A stretch of 64,000 nucleotides of DNA from an uncultured Lachnospiraceae bacterium (lineage in GTDB: Bacteria > Bacillota > Clostridia > Lachnospirales > Lachnospiraceae), in contig CANQDA010000016.1 of the NCBI GenBank assembly GCA_947591155.1, positions 1 through 64,000 on the forward strand, given 5' to 3'. The position numbers were made by a program, and so were the translations under genes. Positions 14,107-22,169 of this stretch are shown one piece after another. Positions within the stretch are counted from its first letter, which is position 1, and every line of letters begins with the position of its first letter. Under the pieces are notes generated by a model that saw only the letters and a program-made list of their open reading frames with translations, had not been told where the DNA came from and did no database searches.

Positions 14107-15117
14107 ATGAAGTATTTTAAGAATGTAAAAAGTTTTGAGGATCTGAAGAGCCAGTTCCGCAACCTGCTCAAAGAAAATCATCCGGATAACGGCGGAGACG
14201 CGGAGAAAATGAAGGAAATCAATGTTGAATATGACGCGCTTTTCCCGATCTGGAAGAATCGCCATGAAGAAAAGACCGGCGAGACAGTCACGGAGACCGC
14301 GGAGAGCACGAGAAGCCAGTTTTACACCCAGTTCGGCTGGGAGGGTAAAAATCACAGCTGGGACAGAACGCTGAAAGAAGTTGCGCAGATTGTCAGAGCA
14401 TATGTAAAAGAAAAGTATCCCACGTATAAATTTTCTGTTCGCACGTCATACGCGTCAATGTGTCAGGAGCTGCATGTTGAAATGAAAGAAAGTCCGGTTG
14501 AAATCTATAAAACAATCAACGAACTGACGGAAGACGACCGGCTCGCGCTCTGGCGAAAACTGTATCGTAATAACATTTTTACAAAAGACAGCTGGACAAA
14601 TGCAGAATTAACAGAAGCAATCACGCAGGCGTGGGAAGAACACGGAAATTTTTACAAGTGTCTGAACGAGGTTACAAAATCGGTTGCTGATGATGTCGAT
14701 GCGTTTGTAAAATCATACAACTATCACGATTGTGATGGAATGATTGATTATTTTGACGTAGATTTTTATTACTTTGGCTGTCTCCGCAACAACGGAGAGG
14801 ATGTAAAAATTGTGCCGAAGACAGCGCGAATTAAAAAGACGCGTACAGCCCCGGCAAAAACGAAGAAAGCCGCTGAAAAATCCGCGGAAGGCCCCGCAGA
14901 GATTCCGGAAAAGTCTGGATACACATACAAAATCACACGTGGAGAAGATACGAGAGACGGTTCGACGCTCTGGGTTGTCCGTATACAAGAAACGCTCTCC
15001 AAGGACGAATATATCACAGAAAACAGGAAAATGAAAAATCTGGGCGGGTACTACTCAAAGTTTAAACACGGTTTTATCTTCCACATTGACCCATCAGAGA
15101 TCCTCAAAACTGCATAA
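14107..15117 (+). CDS. J-domain-like plus LPD29-type polyvalent protein
   Basis: 336 residues. Residues 1-45 look like a short J-domain, with the essential HPD in KENHPDNGGD followed by AEKMKEINVEYDAL. A second region at about 85-125 (WDRTLKEVAQIVRAYVKEKY...FSVRTSYASMCQELHVEM) matches LPD29, a domain of large polyvalent proteins that phages and conjugative elements inject or express early. A Lys/Ala-rich linker (about 238-262) leads to a C-terminal domain ending YYSKFKHGFIF. J-domains recruit Hsp70 (DnaK), so it may divert a host chaperone; this is inference. Confidence 0.78.
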   Translation: MKYFKNVKSFEDLKSQFRNLLKENHPDNGGDAEKMKEINVEYDALFPIWKNRHEEKTGETVTETAESTRSQFYTQFGWEGKNHSWDRTLKEVAQIVRAYVKEKYPTYKFSVRTSYASMCQELHVEMKESPVEIYKTINELTEDDRLALWRKLYRNNIFTKDSWTNAELTEAITQAWEEHGNFYKCLNEVTKSVADDVDAFVKSYNYHDCDGMIDYFDVDFYYFGCLRNNGEDVKIVPKTARIKKTRTAPAKTKKAAEKSAEGPAEIPEKSGYTYKITRGEDTRDGSTLWVVRIQETLSKDEYITENRKMKNLGGYYSKFKHGFIFHIDPSEILKTA

Positions 15118-15215
15118 TAACTCGACTCGGCGAGTATAAACAGCCATCAGGCCGAGAGCGGCCCCTGCGGGGGCGTTGGAAACTATCACAAAAAAAGCAT
15201 ATAGGAGGTATTTAG

Positions 15216-15665
15216 ATGATTATAAGATGCACAAGAAATGAAATGCATGAGATTCTGGAAAAAGCAGCTAATGATTATTATACCGGGAAAATAACTTTAA
15301 GCGAATACCGCGAACTTAAATTTGATATTATTCCGTTTGATTTTTCAGCTTTTCCGCAGGTCAAAACAGATACGGCAAAATACATAAATTCTTATTTTGG
15401 CGAAGAAGATACAGATAAAAAAGGCAACTGCATGTTTCGCGGATTTATCGGTGACAATCTCGATACATGGTATAGAGATAAAGAAAAACTCAGTTTGAAC
15501 TATGCACCATACGGTTTTTATTATTCTGGTTTCGGTTTTAATGATGCGGAAATGCTGATTTATACATGGTGCGAGGGTGATACAACATTGACAATGTTTA
15601 ATGATCGGGAAAAATATCTGAAAGAACGCGCTGAAACGGAGAAATGGTTTGAAGAAAATACCTGA
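15216..15665 (+). CDS. Accessory operon hypothetical protein
   Basis: 149 residues after TAGGAGGT. Aromatic-rich in the middle (YAPYGFYYSGFGFNDAEMLIYTW) with acidic and basic flanks. I do not recognise a family. Its stop is followed directly by a GTCGTCAAGATGACG hairpin. Confidence 0.7.
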   Translation: MIIRCTRNEMHEILEKAANDYYTGKITLSEYRELKFDIIPFDFSAFPQVKTDTAKYINSYFGEEDTDKKGNCMFRGFIGDNLDTWYRDKEKLSLNYAPYGFYYSGFGFNDAEMLIYTWCEGDTTLTMFNDREKYLKERAETEKWFEENT

Positions 15666-15768
15666 GTCGTCAAGATGACGTTAAATAGCCCATTAAGTCT
15701 TGAACGTTTTCCCCGCACGGCGGGGAGGTTGGGAAAAACAAAATCAAATAATCATAGGAGGGAAAGAA

Positions 15769-15957
15769 ATGTCAGAAATCTATTACACAAGTGAATATAC
15801 AGACGAAAACGGTGAAAAGTGGTATTGCATCAACGGAGAGGTCCACTACTCACTGGAGAAATGGACAAAAGAAGAAGCAGAAGCGGATTATACAAGCGAA
15901 GAAGAAACGATAAAAAGACAAATCAGCTATATGGAGTCATACGGTTTTTACGATTAA
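15769..15957 (+). CDS. Accessory operon small acidic protein
   Basis: 62 residues from the ATG at 15769, chosen because TAGGAGGGAAAG precedes it; an upstream in-frame ATG has none. SEIYYTSEYTDENGEKWYC then an acidic helical half. No family known. Confidence 0.66.
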   Translation: MSEIYYTSEYTDENGEKWYCINGEVHYSLEKWTKEEAEADYTSEEETIKRQISYMESYGFYD

Positions 15958-16052
15958 CCGTCGCAGAGGATACAAGCCCGGTTCACTTCCGGGCGGCGGT
16001 ATCGGCAGAAGTGCCAAATTAAAAATTTACGTTTCGGGGGGGGGGCAACAAG

Positions 16053-16411
16053 ATGAACAAAGCAGTTTTACCCGCTCTTGACTTAGACCTGTGGGTTGAC
16101 CTGGCTTTCTCGTTGAACGGCGAAAAGGAAGCGGCCGCGGAGCAGATGGAAGCAGAACACGAACGGCCATACAGAGCGCTGTATGAGGCTCTGGAAGCCG
16201 GTAAAATTAGCGCGTTCAGCTTCCGGCAGGGCGCAAACGTGCGATTGTGGCGCGTTCTACGCGGCCCGACGTGCTGATTCAGGCGTCGCTCTTCTGGGAC
16301 GTGGGTGGGGATTTTGAGCCAGTATCACACGCAGACGTAAACAGTTTTGAGGATCTGCGAGAAATCATTCCGCAGTCAGAAGCAGAAGCCTGCTGGATTC
16401 CGGCGACATAA
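16053..16411 (+). pseudogene. Frameshifted accessory gene
   Basis: The first frame (MNKAVLPALDLDLWVDLAFSL) stops at 16277 after FRQGANVRLW. From about 16243 the -1 frame continues without a stop as IVARSTRPDVLIQASLFWDVGG and ends EACWIPAT at 16411. The two halves read as one protein of about 118 residues if one base is restored near 16238-16242. The start is preceded by a run of ten G. Either a true lesion, a programmed shift or an assembly error. Confidence 0.62.
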
Positions 16412-16447
16412 ATTTCCGGTATTTCGGGAGAAGGGAAAAATGAAAGA

Positions 16448-16615
16448 ATGAGAACATGCGAGACAAGGAAATACAAAAAGCTGTGGGCGTGGACGGGATA
16501 TATTAACGGAAGACCAGTCGAAAAAGTTTACTATGTATTTCCGGAAAACGGACCTGCATTTAAAAAACATTTTAAAACCGGAACTGGCGAGATTGTCAGC
16601 AGAAAATATATTTAA
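16448..16615 (+). CDS. Accessory operon small basic protein
   Basis: 55 residues, basic and aromatic (KLWAWTGYINGRPVEKVYYVF), preceded by GGGAGAAGGG. Beta-rich pattern, no family recognised. Followed by a hairpin that looks like a tRNA T-arm. Confidence 0.58.
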   Translation: MRTCETRKYKKLWAWTGYINGRPVEKVYYVFPENGPAFKKHFKTGTGEIVSRKYI

Positions 16616-16702
16616 TCCGGCGCGGCGGCTTCTCGGAGGGTTCGACTCCCTCCGGCGCTGATCAGCTCGTGAGGGCCAGAAAAAAACATGGAGGGTAAAA
16701 AT

Positions 16703-16912
16703 ATGTATAAAACATTTGAAGATGCTAAACGGGCAGCTTTAGAGGTGATTGGCAGAATTTATCAGGGCGACAAAATGAATTGTGTTGTGACGGAAAGAAA
16801 ACTTTCCGAAGATGATGAGGTCTGGTTTGGCTTTAGGTTTTACGGCGACGACACAAACGGAAAGTTTGTAAGGTGGCCTGACGGAACATATAACAGATGT
16901 ACGCGGATCTAA
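16703..16912 (+). CDS. Accessory operon hypothetical protein
   Basis: 69 residues from ATG 16703 with GGAGGGTAAAA ahead. Helix at about 4-24 (FEDAKRAALEVIGRIYQGD), then a beta-rich aromatic part (EVWFGFRFYGDD). No family recognised. Confidence 0.66.
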   Translation: MYKTFEDAKRAALEVIGRIYQGDKMNCVVTERKLSEDDEVWFGFRFYGDDTNGKFVRWPDGTYNRCTRI

Positions 16913-16996
16913 AATTCTTCGCTCTTCCGGTCCAGTCCGGCAGCCGTCAGCAGGCAAGAGCGGATTTCCCTAAAAAATAAAATAGGAGGTATTACA

Positions 16997-17326
16997 ATGC
17001 AGGAAATTATTAAATTTTTGGATGAAAATGATGTTGAGTATGAACCGGTGACGTTCGGTGATCTGATTAACGGCCCAGTGGTTGACGGGCTGCAGGTATG
17101 CTTTCACCTGGGATTTCCGGAGTGTGTCGCGAATATGAAAGCGTTTGACGCTCTTCTGGAAACACTTCCGCAGTATTCCGCGCAAGTTGAGGACTACGGC
17201 TATTACCATTGCTATGGCGTGATGGCAACCGCGGACAAGCTCCGCCTGGATGCACATGAGGAAGCTGTCAACCGGAAACATGAGGCATTTCTTCGCGAGA
17301 TCGGATATAAGAGGTGGTTACCATGA
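16997..17326 (+). CDS. Accessory operon hypothetical protein
   Basis: 109 residues after TAGGAGGT. Acidic, with a central His/Cys pair (VEDYGYYHCYGVMATADKLRL). Overlaps the next start codon by 4 nt (ATGA), so the two are coupled. Family unknown. Confidence 0.7.
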   Translation: MQEIIKFLDENDVEYEPVTFGDLINGPVVDGLQVCFHLGFPECVANMKAFDALLETLPQYSAQVEDYGYYHCYGVMATADKLRLDAHEEAVNRKHEAFLREIGYKRWLP

Positions 17327-17556
17327 CCGCCTCAGTCATCCGTATTCGTCGCGGCGTGGGTGGTCATAGGTATAGCGCTTGTAATGATTCCGGGCGCTTC
17401 CTAGGAAACTTTGACAAGCTCTCTGGAGCGCGTCAGCACTGGCGTTGGGAGATTCGGCACGGGCTTGTGCGGCTTGCGCGGCTGGATAAAGATCCGGATA
17501 TGTCAGCGCTGAATGTAGCGCAAAGGGCCGTCGGTGGCGTTCTGAGACTTTACTAA
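17323..17556 (+). CDS. Accessory operon basic protein
   Basis: 77 residues from ATG 17323, overlapping the previous stop by 4 nt. Rich in Arg (TASVIRIRRGVGGHRY, and HWRWEIRHGLVRLARLD), so nucleic-acid binding is plausible. Codon use is GC-richer than the neighbours. No family recognised. Confidence 0.65.
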   Translation: MTASVIRIRRGVGGHRYSACNDSGRFLGNFDKLSGARQHWRWEIRHGLVRLARLDKDPDMSALNVAQRAVGGVLRLY

Positions 17557-17604
17557 GCCTTGGAATGTTGGTATAATAAATACAATGGGAAAGAGGTGAT
17601 TCAG

Positions 17605-17949
17605 ATGTTTGATTTTGATTCAGATAAAATCAATGTTGGAGATAAAGTGATCGTTTGGCGTAGAAAAGGAGTTCGTTCTGTTGAGATCGTTGAACGCAAA
17701 ACTCCGAAAGGCATGTTAATTGTTGATGGAACAAGGTATAAGAAAGACGGACACGAATATTCTTCCGACGGTTTCAAATGCCTTGAGTATTGGGCACAGA
17801 GCCTTGAAGATGAAGTGAACGCTGAGAATCACAGGAGAGAAGTTTTGCAGGCAATCAAGCAGACAGATTGGAGTAAAATCCAGACAGAAAAGATCGATCG
17901 CGTCCTTGCGATCATCGCGAAGGACGGCCATGAAAATCTGCACGAATAG
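17605..17949 (+). CDS. Accessory operon protein, SH3-like N-terminus
   Basis: 114 residues from ATG 17605 with AAAGAGGTG ahead. INVGDKVIVWRRKGVRSVEIVERK near the start resembles KOW/SH3-like beta barrels that bind nucleic acid or protein. The C-terminal half is helical (ENHRREVLQAIKQTDW). Role unknown. Confidence 0.68.
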   Translation: MFDFDSDKINVGDKVIVWRRKGVRSVEIVERKTPKGMLIVDGTRYKKDGHEYSSDGFKCLEYWAQSLEDEVNAENHRREVLQAIKQTDWSKIQTEKIDRVLAIIAKDGHENLHE

Positions 17950-18008
17950 CTGCACAGCGTAAACACTGAAAACGTCAAAATGACGATATTTCGAATGGAG
18001 GATTTGAA

Positions 18009-18245
18009 ATGGAAGATATTATTAAACTTTTTGAATCACGCCTTGAGGTTAAGCATAAAGAGCGTGAGAAGCAGCTTGATTTTGTTGAGACTCAAACACG
18101 AATGAACAGCGACTCATTATGTAGTTATGAGCGAAATGCTATTGATGGTTTTGCCGCAATGCTTCAGCTCTCAGCACAAATTCAGGAATTGGAGTGTGTG
18201 CTGTCGCTGCTCCGGGCATATTGCCCAAATAAACCCACAGCGTAA
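18009..18245 (+). CDS. Small coiled-coil protein
   Basis: 78 residues, helical throughout, with heptad spacing at about 3-35 (IIKLFESRLEVKHKEREKQL) and again near the end. GGAGGATTTGAA precedes the ATG. Last gene before the terminator at 18271. Confidence 0.66.
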   Translation: MEDIIKLFESRLEVKHKEREKQLDFVETQTRMNSDSLCSYERNAIDGFAAMLQLSAQIQELECVLSLLRAYCPNKPTA

Positions 18246-18270
18246 ACCGTTGAATCGTGAAACTGACAAA

Positions 18271-18293
18271 CCCGGGAACTGACCCGGGTTTTT
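18271..18293 (+). terminator. Rho-independent terminator of the accessory operon
   Basis: CCCGGG AACTGA CCCGGG stem-loop followed by TTTTT. It ends the rightward operon that starts at 13039. The 190 nt after it (to 18487) hold an AT-rich probable promoter (TATTATATAAAA) for the gene at 18488. Confidence 0.85.
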
Positions 18294-18487
18294 ATCTGCT
18301 ATCCGGCAGGCGTCGCGGCTCCTGCATCTCTTTTAGCCCTGTGGGCGCGTGGCTGCAACGGAATTTGTCACCTCAGATAACTTGTTTAAATTGTAGCGCA
18401 TCTAATTTTAAAAATCAATATCTTTTTCCGTCTCAAATCGTCTCCTTTTTCGTTATATTATATAAAAAGAAGAAAGGAGGCAGGATC

Positions 18488-18688
18488 ATGAAGCAAAAGC
18501 GAAACGCAGCAGACTTTTCCTCCCTGGTGGGCTTTACCTTGGTGGCTGTGACGGACATCCCGGGTGACGGTACATACTTCACGCTCCGCAACGGTCGCGG
18601 CGTGGAGATCGAGGTGCTGTATACCGGTCAAGCGATATTTGCCACAGAGCCGTATGGAATTGATCGGGGCGGAAACAGGACGGCGTAA
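18488..18688 (+). CDS. Small hypothetical protein
   Basis: 66 residues after AAAGGAGGCAG. Beta-rich (LVGFTLVAVTDIPGDGTYFTLRNG). It converges on the minus-strand gene at 18702 with no room for a separate terminator. No family recognised. Confidence 0.65.
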   Translation: MKQKRNAADFSSLVGFTLVAVTDIPGDGTYFTLRNGRGVEIEVLYTGQAIFATEPYGIDRGGNRTA

Positions 18689-18701
18689 AAATGGAGCCGG
18701 G

Positions 18702-19397
18702 TTATTCCGGCTCTACATTCTTCTTTTGCTGTCTCCGCTTCCGTCTTTCAGCCTTTTTCTTCTCTAATATTTCTTCCTTATTTTCTTCGTAATACTCTTT
18801 TCGTTTTTTTAGCACTCTCTCCCTGTTTTTCATGTAATACTCATGTTTATATTTTTTATCCTTCTCAGCATTTTCGGATCTCCATCTTTCCGCCCATTCC
18901 CGACATTTCTCTGGATGTTCTCTTCTCCATTTTTTTGCGTCATCTAAAACTTTCTCGTAATTGTCTTGTTTCCATTTTCTGCTTGGCGGTTCTTCCCCTT
19001 GCAGTTTATATCTTGCTTTCATGGCTAATGTCGCGACTGCCATTTCCTTTTTTTCGATCTTCTCTCCGACTTCTGCATTGGTATACCCACATGCGCGGTA
19101 AGCATACGCGACCAGTTCATCAGCCGTGAGTATCCTAATATTTTCTGCATATTGCGGAAATTCAGCGGCGCTGTAATCAAAAGTTTTTCCTTTTGTTCGT
19201 TTTCCTGATTTTATACTATTAGCTGCATTTTTCAAAACTTGTGACACATTTTGTTTGGAAGTTCCAAGTGTTTGCGCAGTTTCCGATACACTCATTCCAT
19301 TTAACAAACTTTCTGCATACTGTTTTTGCCGCGGAGACAGCGCCGACAGATCGGCGCCGCTAAACAGTTCTATATATTCCTGACGCTTCATCACCAT
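18702..19397 (-). CDS. HTH protein with Lys/Glu-rich tail
   Basis: 231 residues. The N-terminus (LSPRQKQYAESLLNGMSVSETAQTLGTSKQNVSQVLKNA) is a sigma-region-4-like helix-turn-helix. A second helical segment follows (YTNAEVGEKIEKKEMAVAT). The last 90 residues repeat the theme of short K/R/E/Y blocks (KYKHEYYMKNRERVLKKRKEYY), as also seen in the protein at 38781-39527. Probably DNA binding. Overlaps the upstream gene by 7 nt. Confidence 0.75.
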   Translation of the reverse strand: MVMKRQEYIELFSGADLSALSPRQKQYAESLLNGMSVSETAQTLGTSKQNVSQVLKNAANSIKSGKRTKGKTFDYSAAEFPQYAENIRILTADELVAYAYRACGYTNAEVGEKIEKKEMAVATLAMKARYKLQGEEPPSRKWKQDNYEKVLDDAKKWRREHPEKCREWAERWRSENAEKDKKYKHEYYMKNRERVLKKRKEYYEENKEEILEKKKAERRKRRQQKKNVEPE

Positions 19398-19567
19398 GTC
19401 AACTCCGTTACCCGGTATTTTCCCGTGTCGATCAGCTCCTGCAGTTCCCCCAGACTGCTGTCTGTCTCGATCTCGTCGATAACCTTTTTATAGCTCCCGT
19501 CCTCATATTCATTAAAATAAATTTCTTCTTCTGTACTGATTAGTTGTGTCGTTGCAATCTTTTTCAT
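19391..19567 (-). CDS. Small acidic protein
   Basis: 58 residues, acidic (STEEEIYFNEYEDGSYKKVIDEIETD), starting after AAGGAGATAAATTT. Its stop overlaps the start of the HTH gene. It lies between two helix-turn-helix genes and could be a partner of either. No family recognised. Confidence 0.6.
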   Translation of the reverse strand: MKKIATTQLISTEEEIYFNEYEDGSYKKVIDEIETDSSLGELQELIDTGKYRVTELTW

Positions 19568-19582
19568 AAATTTATCTCCTTT

Positions 19583-19843
19583 CTAAAGAAATCTGTTGTT
19601 TATAATCTCTTCCTCTGTCTCCGCACTTTCCGCTTCCTCAATCTGCCTGTCGATAGTTATGTCCAGAAAACCATTTTCCCTGTCGTATCTCACGACCCGT
19701 TCCAACAAATAGAACACGTAATCGTTCCTCGGTTGCTTGCGTCCTGCTGTCCAGTCTTCCAGCGTTCTTATCGGAATCTTATATAACCTTGAGAACGCCG
19801 CCTTGGTAAGGCCGGAATATGAAACAATCTCATTTATTGTCAT
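19583..19843 (-). CDS. Helix-turn-helix regulator
   Basis: 86 residues. INEIVSYSGLTKAAFSRLYKIPIRTLEDWTAGRKQP is a complete XRE-like helix-turn-helix of the kind seen in HigA/MqsA-type antitoxins and small regulators. Upstream of it is a 21-bp palindrome (19873-19893), probably its operator. It heads a short leftward operon. Confidence 0.78.
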   Translation of the reverse strand: MTINEIVSYSGLTKAAFSRLYKIPIRTLEDWTAGRKQPRNDYVFYLLERVVRYDRENGFLDITIDRQIEEAESAETEEEIINNRFL

Positions 19844-19872
19844 AAGTCTTCCTTCCTTTCTATGGTTCCATT

Positions 19873-19893
19873 ATACCACACTAAGCGTGGTAT
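19873..19893. promoter_or_regulatory. Palindromic operator
   Basis: ATACCAC and GTGGTAT form perfect inverted arms around ACTAAGC. Located about 30 nt before the start of the HTH gene, where an autoregulatory operator is expected. Confidence 0.65.
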
Positions 19894-19920
19894 TTCAAGT
19901 TTTTTAGACAGGTTTTTAGT

Positions 19921-19952
19921 TATAAAAAATAAGGGCGGCCAAACAGCCGCCT
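19921..19952 (-). terminator. Rho-independent terminator
   Basis: On the minus strand GGCGGC TGTTT GGCCGCC followed by CTTATTTTTT. It ends the leftward transcript of the small genes starting around 23.6 kb and isolates the HTH operon at 19843. Confidence 0.8.
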
Positions 19953-19955
19953 GAA

Positions 19956-20102
19956 TCAAACTCCGTCTGCCCCGGTTCCACCTCCGCCAAGTTGTGTACC
20001 GGGAGTGTACCATCCCGAAATCCTTGGCTGTCTCTTGCGCCGGTTTTTCTGACTCTCTTTCTCACGCTTCTTGCGCTGATAGGAAGATGTTGTGGTTCCC
20101 AT
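19956..20102 (-). CDS. Small basic protein
   Basis: 48 residues: a strongly basic first half (YQRKKREKESQKNRRKRQPR) and a Gly-rich tail (GTQLGGGGTGADGV). AAAGGAAG lies nine bases before the ATG. Directly followed by the terminator at 19921. Role unknown; nucleic-acid binding is plausible. Confidence 0.58.
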   Translation of the reverse strand: MGTTTSSYQRKKREKESQKNRRKRQPRISGWYTPGTQLGGGGTGADGV

Positions 20103-20127
20103 TGCGCCACTTCCTTTCTTTAATTAG

Positions 20128-20340
20128 TTAATCCTCAGCTAAATATTTAAGGTAAGATTCTTTCCTTTTCCTCTCAATTTCCTCAACCCTGTTCGGGAGA
20201 TTGTTATACATCTTCGCATATTCCATAGCATCGCTTTTTCTTTCAGATAGACTTCCGAAAACAGGTATGTGCCTGTATCCTTTCGCGTGTGCATACCACA
20301 AGCCGGATTTCTGGTCTTTTGATACCGTATATGCAGACAT
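20128..20340 (-). CDS. Small phage hypothetical protein
   Basis: 70 residues, starting AYTVSKDQKSGLWYAHAKGY, which looks like a short three-stranded sheet, followed by a charged helix (NRVEEIERKRKESYLKYL). No family recognised. Confidence 0.7.
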   Translation of the reverse strand: MSAYTVSKDQKSGLWYAHAKGYRHIPVFGSLSERKSDAMEYAKMYNNLPNRVEEIERKRKESYLKYLAED

Positions 20341-20400
20341 GCCTTGCGCCTCCGTTCTGGTAAGGACTTATGTCACCGCCTATGATATTATATCAATCTG

Positions 20401-20736
20401 TCAGTCTTCCGCAGTCCAGTCAATAGCCTGTCCACACCCTTCACCTTGACAAAATCTTTCTTTATTGAACAAAATTACATTGTGCATTCCTCTTTGTCCA
20501 AAATATCGTCCGCAATTAGGACAGTAGTAATGTTGTATTACGTCAGCATATTTATCCAGCTTTATGACGGGTTTTGTGGGTATCTGTTTTTCAAGCGCAG
20601 AAATACAAGTTCTTGCCACTTCTTTTCTGGTAAGATGGGTGCAGGTTTCGTATTCGCTACATCCTTCGCAGACTTCTATTTCGGCCTGAAATTTCATGCA
20701 ATGTAACGCAATCTGTAGTTCTTTTAATTCTTTCAC
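20401..20736 (-). CDS. Zinc-ribbon phage protein (CGQAIDW family)
   Basis: 111 residues. Helical N-terminus, a Cys cluster CEGCSEYETC, then ALEKQIPTKP and a C-terminal zinc ribbon CPNCG...C...GCGQAIDW. It belongs to a group of at least seven paralogues in this window that share the MDxQKAIxxL/ALxKQxPxKP layout and the CGQxIDW end. The ribbon likely binds zinc; partner or nucleic acid unknown. Confidence 0.8.
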   Translation of the reverse strand: MKELKELQIALHCMKFQAEIEVCEGCSEYETCTHLTRKEVARTCISALEKQIPTKPVIKLDKYADVIQHYYCPNCGRYFGQRGMHNVILFNKERFCQGEGCGQAIDWTAED

Positions 20737-20782
20737 ACCTTATGCCTCTCTTTCGCGCAATTCGCGTATTTGTTTTATTTTC

Positions 20783-21112
20783 CTATTTCTTATCCTGAAT
20801 GAAACCCTCATACTTTTCAAGAATCGCGCTATCTTCTTGCAGAAATTTCTCAATGTATTCATCAGATGAATTATTTCCCCACATGGCGTTTAACAGCATT
20901 TTTAAGCCTTCATACGCCTGCTTTCCACGCTCACCCAAGACTTCTTCCACCGTTCTTCCTGTTGGCTCTGAATAATGCTCACAAACGCCTGTGGGCGGCC
21001 AATAATTAAACCATTTTGACATGGAATATCCGCATATCCAGTCATTTGGCAAAAATGATAACTGTTCTGGCTTTTCAGTACAAAATACGCAATTCTCACA
21101 TTTTTTCTCCAT
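20783..21112 (-). CDS. Cysteine-rich phage protein
   Basis: 109 residues. CENCVFCTE at the N-terminus and later CGYS and CEHY give a four-cysteine metal site. The rest is helical and acidic. Common layout among small Firmicute phage proteins. Function unknown. Confidence 0.72.
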   Translation of the reverse strand: MEKKCENCVFCTEKPEQLSFLPNDWICGYSMSKWFNYWPPTGVCEHYSEPTGRTVEEVLGERGKQAYEGLKMLLNAMWGNNSSDEYIEKFLQEDSAILEKYEGFIQDKK

Positions 21113-21139
21113 AAGTTTTCCTCCTGTTATATTCGTGTC

Positions 21140-21382
21140 CTACCAACTAAATATGCAATATCCCGGCATGAGTCCGTATTCCGGGCAGTCTTTCAGCAGA
21201 TACCGTATTTCGATGGTGATTGCATTTCCTGTGTATCCGTTTTCCGACTTCCATTCTTCCAACGTTACTGTATCGCCAACCTGATAATCACGGTCGTTTT
21301 TCCTTATCTCAAAACGCTTATTACCAGAAACGACCTGATTGAAATATTCCGGCAGTATTTTTATATTATGATGTTTTCCCAT
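21140..21382 (-). CDS. DUF3850 / ASCH-like protein
   Basis: 80 residues: HNIKILPEYFNQVVSGNKRFEIRKNDRDYQVGDTVTLEEW then EIRYLLKDCPEYGLMPGY. This is the DUF3850 pattern, an ASCH-related RNA-binding fold with conserved KxxEIRKND and GD. Role in phages unknown; RNA binding is inferred from the superfamily. Confidence 0.85.
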   Translation of the reverse strand: MGKHHNIKILPEYFNQVVSGNKRFEIRKNDRDYQVGDTVTLEEWKSENGYTGNAITIEIRYLLKDCPEYGLMPGYCIFSW

Positions 21383-21422
21383 TCTGATTACCTCTCTTTC
21401 TTGTTGTATTCACGCCAACGGT

Positions 21423-21632
21423 TCATAGGTGTTTCCCTCTTTCATATTCTTCGGTTATATGATTTATGCTTGTATACTCTATGCCTATATTCCCAAGATT
21501 GTCAAAAGTTACTTTTGTATCTCCTTTATTTGCAGTCCGAACAAAAATAACACTTGACGCAAATGGAGTATAACTTATCACGTCAAGTTCAAAAACATTT
21601 GACGCTTTGTTTACGATTTCTTTAATCATCAT
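21423..21632 (-). CDS. Small phage hypothetical protein
   Basis: 69 residues from ATG 21632, preceded by GGCAGGAGGT; a longer frame starts without a site. Beta-rich (VFELDVISYTPFASSVIFVR). No family recognised. Confidence 0.65.
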   Translation of the reverse strand: MMIKEIVNKASNVFELDVISYTPFASSVIFVRTANKGDTKVTFDNLGNIGIEYTSINHITEEYERGKHL

Positions 21633-21691
21633 ACCTCCTGCCTCCCGCATCTCTTTCTCCTTTATTTTATCGCACATTTTCAAATCCTAAT

Positions 21692-22087
21692 TTATTCCTC
21701 GATAGACACATAATCGCACCAAAGCAAAGGATATTTTTTGTTTTCTTCTTCATAAATTCTTCTGAATATATCAGATAATTTCATAAAACTTTCCGTCGAA
21801 TTATCCGTGTTATCAATACAAAATCGGCTTAGTAAATCTTCCATATACGTATCAACAAACCACATATTTATTTTCATAATATAATCCATATTTTTCTCTT
21901 GTTCAACCCCACAACAAGATAGCTTCTCTGTTATTTCATCTGGTTCAATCCCTATATTTTCAAATTCTTGTAATCTTTCCAAAAATATAACAACCTCTCC
22001 AACTGTTGTGCATCCACCATCATTTTTATATGTAAACTCGACGCTCCCCGTATTTAATTCATTTATTGCAGTCTTCAAATCAACCAT
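21692..22087 (-). CDS. Phage hypothetical protein
   Basis: 131 residues, acidic, helical, with a Cys pair (LSCCGVEQ) near residue 51. AAGGAGATTAGG precedes the start. Family not recognised. Confidence 0.68.
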   Translation of the reverse strand: MVDLKTAINELNTGSVEFTYKNDGGCTTVGEVVIFLERLQEFENIGIEPDEITEKLSCCGVEQEKNMDYIMKINMWFVDTYMEDLLSRFCIDNTDNSTESFMKLSDIFRRIYEEENKKYPLLWCDYVSIEE

Positions 22088-22169
22088 ATTCCTAATCTCC
22101 TTTTTTATATACTAACATTTTACCGCAAAACGGTAAGAATGTTGTATACACCTTTTGGCGGTGATGCAG

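Larger units (their letters stand above)
13366..18008 (+). repeat. GC-rich hairpin spacers between accessory genes
   Basis: Most genes of the 13.1-18.2 kb operon are followed by a 50-90 nt spacer with a GC-rich inverted repeat and then an A/G-rich ribosome site: for example at 13372-13411, 13652-13696, 15121-15180, 15700-15730, 15958-16010, 16617-16665 (shaped like a tRNA T-arm with GGTTCGACTCC) and 16917-16965. CGTCAANATGACG recurs near 15665 and 17970. They lack T-runs, so RNA processing or stability is more likely than termination. Confidence 0.6.

Noticed and set aside
16617..16665. tRNA 3-prime half (GGTTCGACTCC T-arm)
   Set aside because: No matching 5-prime half within 200 nt; treated as one of the hairpin spacers.
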